From positions 124,001-188,000 of the forward strand of contig FMBT01000332.1 in assembly GCA_900095095.1 (NCBI GenBank): a stretch of 64,000 nucleotides of DNA. Reading direction: 5' to 3'. This DNA comes from Fragilariopsis cylindrus CCMP1102 (lineage: Eukaryota; Bacillariophyta; Bacillariophyceae; Bacillariales; Bacillariaceae). This document shows, one piece after another, positions 59,701 to 64,000 of the stretch. A model generated the notes under the pieces. That model did no database searches. It saw nothing but the letters and a program-made list of their open reading frames with translations, and was not told the origin of the DNA. Every line of letters begins with the position of its first letter. Positions within the stretch are counted from its first letter, which is position 1. The translations under genes were made by a program, and so were the position numbers.

Positions 59701-60500
59701 TTTAGTGGACTGGAATCTTTTATTTTTGTATCCTTTTCTTTACTGTCATGATGTGATTTTGATTCTTTTGTTTGGTGTTCATTGAAAATTACACTATCGT
59801 GTTCTTTTTTAGCAGCAGCTGTTGTTGTTGTTTTTTCTTTACTTGTATCACTGATATCTGCTACTACCGATCCTCCAGCAGGTTGGGCCAATACACCATC
59901 TGTGTGTTGTAGTGATGACGCCAACGCCGACGCCGACGACGAATTATTAGTATTATTATTATCCTGCTTTTTATCAGTTGTAATAATAACAGGGTCTTCT
60001 TGTGAAGTTTCCGTTGCCGCCACTGGTGTTGTTGTTGATGTTGATGATCCTTCTTTCGGTGTATCTATTGATCCTTCGGTATTGTTAGGAATAGATTGTT
60101 TTTGAGATATTATTTTATTATTACTATGAATAATTCCTTCCGCATTATTTTCTTGTTTGTCAACAGATGATGATCTTTCTTCCCCTACATCGACATTGCG
60201 TGTTGTTGTTGTTGTTGTTTCTTCTTCGTCTTCTTCTCTTTCTACTACACTATGACTATCATCCTGCTCCTGCTCCTGCCCCACAATTCGTACATTTAAT
60301 GATGGTACAGAAATTTCAGATGGAGTTGATGATTCCTGCCACTTGTATAAAAATGGTTGAGTTACAACTTTCTTTTTATGACTTCTACTATTCTGATTAT
60401 CAGACTGTACATTGTCACCAAATACCCATCGTCCATTCCATGACCATTCCTTTACCGTTTCATCGTATTTTAATATACCTTTTAATGCAACAGTCGACAT
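56793..60500 (-). CDS. MORN-repeat protein with long low-complexity N-terminus, 1235 aa
   Basis: A single intact frame on the minus strand, ATG 60500. Near the C-terminus nine tandem MORN repeats (about residues 960-1200) follow the pattern YxGxWxxGxxxGxGxxxxxDGxxYDG, for example YEGEWKRNKEHGYGKL, YDGQWRDGSMNGLGIF and YDGSFSCGRREGRGTI. MORN repeats often bind lipids or proteins and are found in cytoskeletal and membrane-linked scaffolds. The first 50 residues (GILKYDETVKEWSWNGRWVF) and residues about 505-700 (GLWSGYFE, VQVRGCGKNQFGTFEIMGYL, MEIQRQYV) contain beta-strand, Trp/Gly-rich pieces that look like one split fold separated by about 440 residues of Lys/Glu/Thr/Ser disorder. A basic Ser/Lys-rich stretch (RKRRSLPLSSSS, SRKRQPTWKRKS) near residue 710 could be a nuclear signal. 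Function unknown. Confidence 0.82.
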   Translation of the reverse strand: MSTVALKGILKYDETVKEWSWNGRWVFGDNVQSDNQNSRSHKKKVVTQPFLYKWQESSTPSEISVPSLNVRIVGQEQEQDDSHSVVEREEDEEETTTTTTRNVDVGEERSSSVDKQENNAEGIIHSNNKIISQKQSIPNNTEGSIDTPKEGSSTSTTTPVAATETSQEDPVIITTDKKQDNNNTNNSSSASALASSLQHTDGVLAQPAGGSVVADISDTSKEKTTTTAAAKKEHDSVIFNEHQTKESKSHHDSKEKDTKIKDSSPLNNNKEQPVSSAIEIAAAVKSLSTPIPLTKTIKKEQQTDSVSSALSPVVVKQPNDTITNNNVDDVEKKEEEGKEEEEKKSSPVIEKSVDKIGEETTTTNNKALESSITKTDSSIVTKMTTSCNTITEKEETTVVADKKKETAQHLPSLSSNDKKERTPSTTAISTAIVVLSEEAQNKKEMTSTAAAAATTTMTIDEKESKMPPNKFDTDTNTYSTDPPVTFSSIMPDFTEASTNDNNKDHCCPPSGLWSGYFENTVAKKAGRHNNNKNTQPPPPSQKIAETFYLFLNATPSDSDSTTASKYSNEGNDNNDDQYYEFSKRFFAFDTATQNHIPKIIIPAASKDEAKAPSSSSIRAEKLLPSSSSTSLPPLSASTSTTLSNTNSRPTTVPLISLVQVRGCGKNQFGTFEIMGYLDLNTMEMEIQRQYVVTEIPAVDVSSPDTSKIRKRRSLPLSSSSDVLTEGRSSSRKRQPTWKRKSYDPEEDRRKKRPKSSPQLQQGKLTSIPLSPGTGVNPLTLTATSMENTSSALAPGEPKPPPGSISMSAGNGMASQQIVGASIQDVKTSIIGKVSKSRIALPTQSNAATSTATTNTVGVTGTKKRAVGGGNGVRVRKRHKSADSSTNPSSKSSSGSSTYIRLPPVGDPKKARWRAAHFLYYQRDDPDHLQQQQQPQQQQSNGSIAGTSGNGGNITTTTNTNNKVAPPKPRYVIYEGEMVDSKRDGRGICLYNNGMLYEGEWKRNKEHGYGKLMTSDRKKIVYEGEWERGKIAGTGTYYYGSSDPIHLGSRYIGEFRENLRNGMGRYFLPDGSVYDGQWRDGSMNGLGIFTWPDGSTYDGVWKDGKRNGPGLLNNADGFRYDGQWVNNSMEGRGSAIYPNGQSYDGSFSCGRREGRGTIHFTNGAVYEGRFRDDAVDGQGTMKMSRAMVVPREDKSGDSNDADDNEVQTNKQEKQDFMIPVSFQSDMTRILTRTGFM

Positions 60501-61088
60501 TGTCCTTTGTTGTTGTTGTTGTCCTTGTTGTTGTTGTTATAATTTCAATTCAAGATGAAAATATACTATTAATTGACTGATTGTGTTAACACTGATGCTC
60601 TTGAATGTATGCTGTTCTTAGTTTATGTTATCTATCGTTTCGTGTCAATAAAAGTTTGTTTGGTACTGTACTAGAAGTATTTGCGGTTAGCTACGACTTA
60701 TTAGTGGTGGCTGTTTAACTTTCTAGTTGAGTTCTACCGTAAAGACAAGATTTAGTTTCACAAACTAGTAACAAACATAATTTTAATTGTCCTCGTTGCT
60801 TCGCGACAACGCGAGTTTGCACGTGTTTTACAGTTTCTGCCGCGCGTAGAAACAACAACATAATCAATAAGTAGAATCGAATCCTAGTATTCTGTGTTAT
60901 ACCAATAATAATCTTGCAATCAACGACAATAAACAATTAAATTCAAAGCAAAATAGATTGACATTGTAAGTCCTACAGTAAACTTACTTCGTCATCTTTC
61001 TTATTCATGATAGCATAAATCGATAGAGCCTACTAGTAGGAATACGAGAAGGAGTAAGAGAATACAACGAAAAAAGATCATCAAATAA
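60501..61088. other. Divergent promoter region
   Basis: Between the MORN and glutathione S-transferase genes. Begins with a (TTG)n run at about 60510-60538 in the MORN 5' UTR. No gene recognised. Confidence 0.5.
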
Positions 61089-61211
61089 ATGAAGACTCGC
61101 TCGTCGTCGTCCGCAATATCTTTATTGTGTTGGTGTATAATAATATCTTCTCTATCGTCGACGAAGAATAAGATCATCAACAACGTCAATTCACTACCAT
61201 TATCATCGACG

Positions 61212-61250
<39 letters not shown>

Positions 61251-62281
61251 ACTACGGTCCCTAATAATCGTTGTCGTCCTGTTCAATATATGGATGCATT
61301 ACTAGTCGCACAAAAAATATGGAAAGATTCCTATCTATTCGAAACTGATATACATGCAATAATACGATGCGGTAATAATAATAATGAAGCCGAAGAAGTC
61401 AACAAAGTAGGTGACTACGATAATAAACAATTATCACTCTCACCATCAATACCACTACCACTACCACAATTCCATTTAGCTTATATGCCAATGAGGAATC
61501 GTGGTGAAATAATCCGTTTAATGTTAGAAGAATCTGGTTGTTTGTATGATTTAGAAATTATTGGATTTAAAAATTGGGCAGAAGCTGTAGTCGGTGAGGA
61601 TGAGGAGACGAGTAATAATACTCGTGGCGGTGGTAATATAGGTATAGGCAATATAAAAGCAACAACACCACAAGGGAAATGTCCCGTATTGAGGAATTAT
61701 GATGGAAAGGATATTGGTAATGATCTTGGACAAGAGGGAGCCATTACACGTTATTTAGCAAAAGAATTGAATTTACCGGGAACAAATTCGATAGAGGAAG
61801 CAGAGGTGGATGCATTGTATTGTTTTTGGTTTCCACTATGAGAAACAATGGTCTATCACATGATGGAGAACATTTTTCAATAGCATCTCTTCGGGATGCT
61901 CACCAACAATGATCGACCACGATATCAAGATGTCTTCCGATTAAATACATTATCCAAAGCAGATCGAAGTTTAATGGCACTGGGTTACTTTGAAGAACAA
62001 CTGGAGAAGTCTAACAGTGGCTACTTACTTCCCAGCGGTTGACGTATATCGATTTTGGTTTATTTTATATCCTATTTGAACTGGCCGAGGAAGATAATGT
62101 ACCTGATTTTGTGATGAAATTTAATTTACCAAACCTTGGATTATTTTTAGAATCGATCCAAAACCGGTCGAAGATAAAGGATTATATCCTATCTCCATCA
62201 CGTATGCCAAGATATAAACGAGATACTGATGGTACTAGTTTATATACCTACATTGAAGGAAAAGGCTCTCCACGACGTTAG
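61089..62281 (+). CDS. Glutathione S-transferase family protein
   Basis: ATG at 61089. A hydrophobic N-terminus (SSAISLLCWCIIISSLSS) resembles a signal or ER-targeting peptide and is followed by a poly-Thr run from ACA repeats. The thioredoxin-fold half has FHLAYMPMRNRGEIIRLMLE (sigma-class-like RGEIIR start), TTPQGKCPVLRNYDGKDI and GQEGAITRYLAKELNLPG (the Glu/Ser-like QEGAI element of the glutathione site). The alpha-helical half continues as YLLPSG-LTYIDFGLFYILFE and KFNLPNLGLFLESIQNRSKI then KDYILSPSRMP. Three one-base losses, at about 61832 (TTT), 61902 and 62037 (GG), break the C-terminal half, so the longest frame ends early at 61841. The usual GST length of about 210 residues is exceeded by N-terminal extension and inserts. 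It conjugates glutathione to electrophiles or acts as a prostaglandin-synthase-like isomerase; specificity is not known. Confidence 0.78.
61211..61248 (+). repeat. ACA trinucleotide repeat coding poly-Thr
   Basis: About 12 ACA units inside the glutathione S-transferase N-terminus. Confidence 0.9.
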
Positions 62282-62519
62282 TTACTTAGTTAGTTAGTTT
62301 GATGGTTATGTTTCCAAAATCTAATATTAACTAATATATACAGCTATTATACATATTACACACTATGCTTTGCTATATTTTTCCACGAACAAATGTATCC
62401 GGAAGATTGGATCTTAGTATGACATATCAGAACTTTGGGCGAATACAGAAAAATGATTTGTGCATCGAACTATAACAATGAGCTATATCGTGTCAAATCG
62501 ATTCGTCCATTTCGTCTGT
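62282..62519. other. Convergent intergenic region
   Basis: Contains a short TTAGTTAG-like run at about 62281-62298. Nothing else seen. Confidence 0.45.
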
Positions 62520-63163
62520 CTATCGCAGGCTGCAAAGGTTGTGACCAAGACACCAGGTTTTGTGTGGTTTCTTCTTCCAGCCGATATTCTGACAATCACA
62601 GTTACAGTACCAAACAAATTTACCGTGTTTTTTGCAGGCACTACAGCATTTCATGGGTGTTGTCGATCCCCATATCTTCGAACTTTTTACACCATTTAAA
62701 GCATCGTCGATTGTTTCCTCTACCATAAATCGGAGCTGCTTATCGGATATGTTTGCGCTTGATTCGTACACGCGTCTTTAGCTCTTCTCGTGGCAAAGTT
62801 GAGCCCATCAGTTTTAACTCATTCATTTGAAAAATCATTTGCAGCTGTAATGAGACTCTCTACTGATTGCGATGGCACGAGTACTTGTATTGAATCAGTT
62901 TTTTTTTCCCTAGCTAGAGAGGATACATTAGTATTGCATCAAATTAGTTCCTTCAAGATAATAGTGGAGGAGCGTTGCCAGTACGCACTACACTGAACAT
63001 GGACAATGAGCACAGAATAATAATGTACACTATTTTCTTCTGCTGATCCTAGTAGGCCATGAGATGCTCTAGCAACCGATTGAGGTATCGCTGATGACTG
63101 TGGTCTATGATGCATTAGATTTTTTGCTAACGATCGACAATAATCGATTATGGTTGCTGACAT
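62520..63163 (-). CDS. MYND-type zinc-finger protein (exon structure uncertain)
   Basis: Minus strand. The C-terminal part (62771-62520) carries CCSACKKHGKFVWYCNCDCQ followed by W, HK and C (HKTWC). This matches the MYND zinc finger pattern of paired Cys plus His/Cys, a protein-protein interaction module. Upstream sequence EELKTRVYESSANISDKQLR is helical. The stretch between 62772 and about 62910 (DSIQVLVPSQSVESLITAAN) is open in a neighbouring frame and joins through a one-base change near 62773. The first part (63163-62940, MSATIIDYCRSLAKNLMHHR) is probably the first exon, with an intron somewhere in 63040-62915 (acceptor CCTCTCTAG candidate at about 62916). The end at 62520 could also be affected by a frame change. 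No other domain seen. Confidence 0.5.
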
Positions 63164-63518
63164 CCATTATCATGGTTTGACACCATCTCATTTTTATACC
63201 GGGTACAAATGAAAAACCCTAAATTAAAAAATGTAGAAGCAAGAAGGCCTACTTCCTACCGTAAACTCCTCGGCAAAAATCAAGAAATTGCTTAGATGGC
63301 AGGGGTAATAATCTATACTTGACGGTGGATCTGCTGAAAAAATCTCAGTCGTACTTGTAAGCATCCGTTGACGTACAGACATCTCGATTTTGATCGGAAT
63401 ATGATACGATGAATACAACAAAAGCTATATTTTTGGTCGAAAGGAAAGTTTTACCTGGAGCGAAGAAGGTGGTATTCAATTTTCATCGACAGAACATTTA
63501 AACTTTTAGAAAAAAAGA
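63164..63518. other. Divergent promoter region
   Basis: Between the MYND and Mpv17-like genes. No feature assigned. Confidence 0.45.
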
Positions 63519-64000
63519 ATGCTGAATTTTTCTTATACTGGACGATTGTTGATACGGCATCATCGAAGGAGATGGAATTCGTCATCAAAAGCGTCAACCA
63601 CGGCGACGACAGCGGCGGCGGCGGCGTCGGGGATGCCCTTGTCACGATTTTCATTTTCTTCTTTGATATCTTGGTATAGTAATCAACTGGATCGTCGTCC
63701 CTTACTGACAAAGATAATATCTAGTGCTCTGATTGCAGCTTCGGGAGATATTATTTGTCAGGTTATCGATAGTGGCTCGACAACTGCTGCATGTATTGAT
63801 GATAACACTATAACTACTGCTACTGTTAGTAAAATTGAAGAAAAAAGGGTACAGACGAATGATAATGATACTGATTTTAGAATATCCATCGATAATACAA
63901 CTGCGCAACAACAACAACAGATAGACTGGTACAGGACGGGAAGATTTTTTTTGATAGGAGCCTTTTGGGTGGCACCAGCAACTCATGTCTGGTATGGATT
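63519..64000 (+). CDS. Mpv17/PMP22 family membrane protein, 5' part only
   Basis: ATG at 63519 opens MLNFSYTGRLLIRHHRRRWN, an Arg-rich and acid-free leader followed by Ser/Ala/Thr, typical of a mitochondrial or plastid presequence. From about residue 60 it matches the Mpv17/PMP22 start: WYSNQLDRRPLLTKIISSAL, IAASGDIICQVID, an Asn/Thr-rich insert, then IDWYRTGRFFLIGAFWVAPA with THVWYG (the family has D-x-x-R-x-x-R...G...GP..H.WY). These proteins span inner organelle membranes and include Mpv17, Sym1 and PMP22. The frame is open to the window edge; the remaining helices lie outside. The leader and the insert make it longer than animal Mpv17. Confidence 0.82.
   Translation, partial: MLNFSYTGRLLIRHHRRRWNSSSKASTTATTAAAAASGMPLSRFSFSSLISWYSNQLDRRPLLTKIISSALIAASGDIICQVIDSGSTTAACIDDNTITTATVSKIEEKRVQTNDNDTDFRISIDNTTAQQQQQIDWYRTGRFFLIGAFWVAPATHVWYG

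Noticed and set aside
1-64000. Stop codon reassignment as explanation for broken frames
   Set aside because: TAA, TAG and TGA each end intact genes (for example TAA at 42358-42360, TAG at 41979-41981, TGA at 27205-27207), and most breaks are frame changes, not in-frame stops.
1-64000. CRISPR arrays, insertion sequences, LTR elements or viral genes
   Set aside because: No spacer-repeat arrays, transposase or reverse transcriptase motifs, or long terminal repeats were seen on either strand.

Overview
The window is nuclear DNA from a eukaryote with a compact, AT-rich genome. Spliceosomal introns of about 88 to 236 nt with GTAAGT- or GTACGT-like donors interrupt many genes. Genes sit on alternating strands 0.2 to 2 kb apart, and TAA, TAG and TGA all act as stops. 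Trinucleotide runs (poly-Asn, Ser, Thr, Asp) are frequent. The gene content fits a photosynthetic stramenopile, most probably a diatom: a secreted ShK plus prolyl-4-hydroxylase protein, a fused beta-alpha nitrile hydratase, GH29 and GH3 glycosidases, a GlcNAc-type glycosyltransferase and a fused FetA/FetB-type ABC protein. This assignment is inference, not proof.

Layout. 1.2-8.7 kb: very large acidic, coiled-coil, repeat-rich protein. 9.1-9.5 kb: elongin-B-like ubiquitin fold. 9.9-14.3 kb: unknown coiled-coil protein, secreted GH29 alpha-L-fucosidase, unknown protein. 14.7-17.8 kb: membrane-anchored SGNH-like esterase on a charged stalk. 18.3-20.2 kb: cobalt-type nitrile hydratase. 20.4-23.3 kb: GH3 beta-xylosidase/glucosidase. 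25.4-27.2 kb: glycosyltransferase. 27.7-29.8 kb: inositol phosphate kinase (ITPK). 30.5-32.5 kb: CCA-adding enzyme. 33.2-36.6 kb: large AAA/TPR ATPase. 37.2-39.2 kb: permease-ATPase fusion. 40.5-42.0 kb: two-repeat channel-like membrane protein. 42.4-44.6 kb: ShK/P4H in seven exons, two of them microexons. 45.1-46.8 kb: tRNA-splicing endonuclease subunit. 47.2-49.6 kb: SelO with an apparent C-terminal UGA selenocysteine. 50.1-51.7 kb: TIM50. 52.0-53.7 kb: metallo-beta-lactamase-fold hydrolase. 54.2-56.5 kb: LCAT/PDAT-like acyltransferase. 56.8-60.5 kb: MORN protein. 61.1-62.3 kb: glutathione S-transferase. 62.5-63.2 kb: MYND zinc finger. 63.5 kb to the end: Mpv17 family, cut by the window edge.

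The genes do not form one pathway. Several share themes: secreted or membrane carbohydrate enzymes (GH29, GH3, GT, SGNH), mitochondrial proteins (TIM50, Mpv17, probably SelO), and tRNA processing (CCA enzyme, Sen subunit).

Many genes are interrupted by single-base frame changes. Almost all are one-base losses in short homopolymers, grouped in patches, while other genes of 2 to 5 kb are intact. I read these patches mainly as residual sequence or assembly errors. The affected genes are therefore annotated as CDS with notes, not as pseudogenes. Exon joins given below restore frame, conserved motifs and consensus splice sites; they have not been checked against transcripts.
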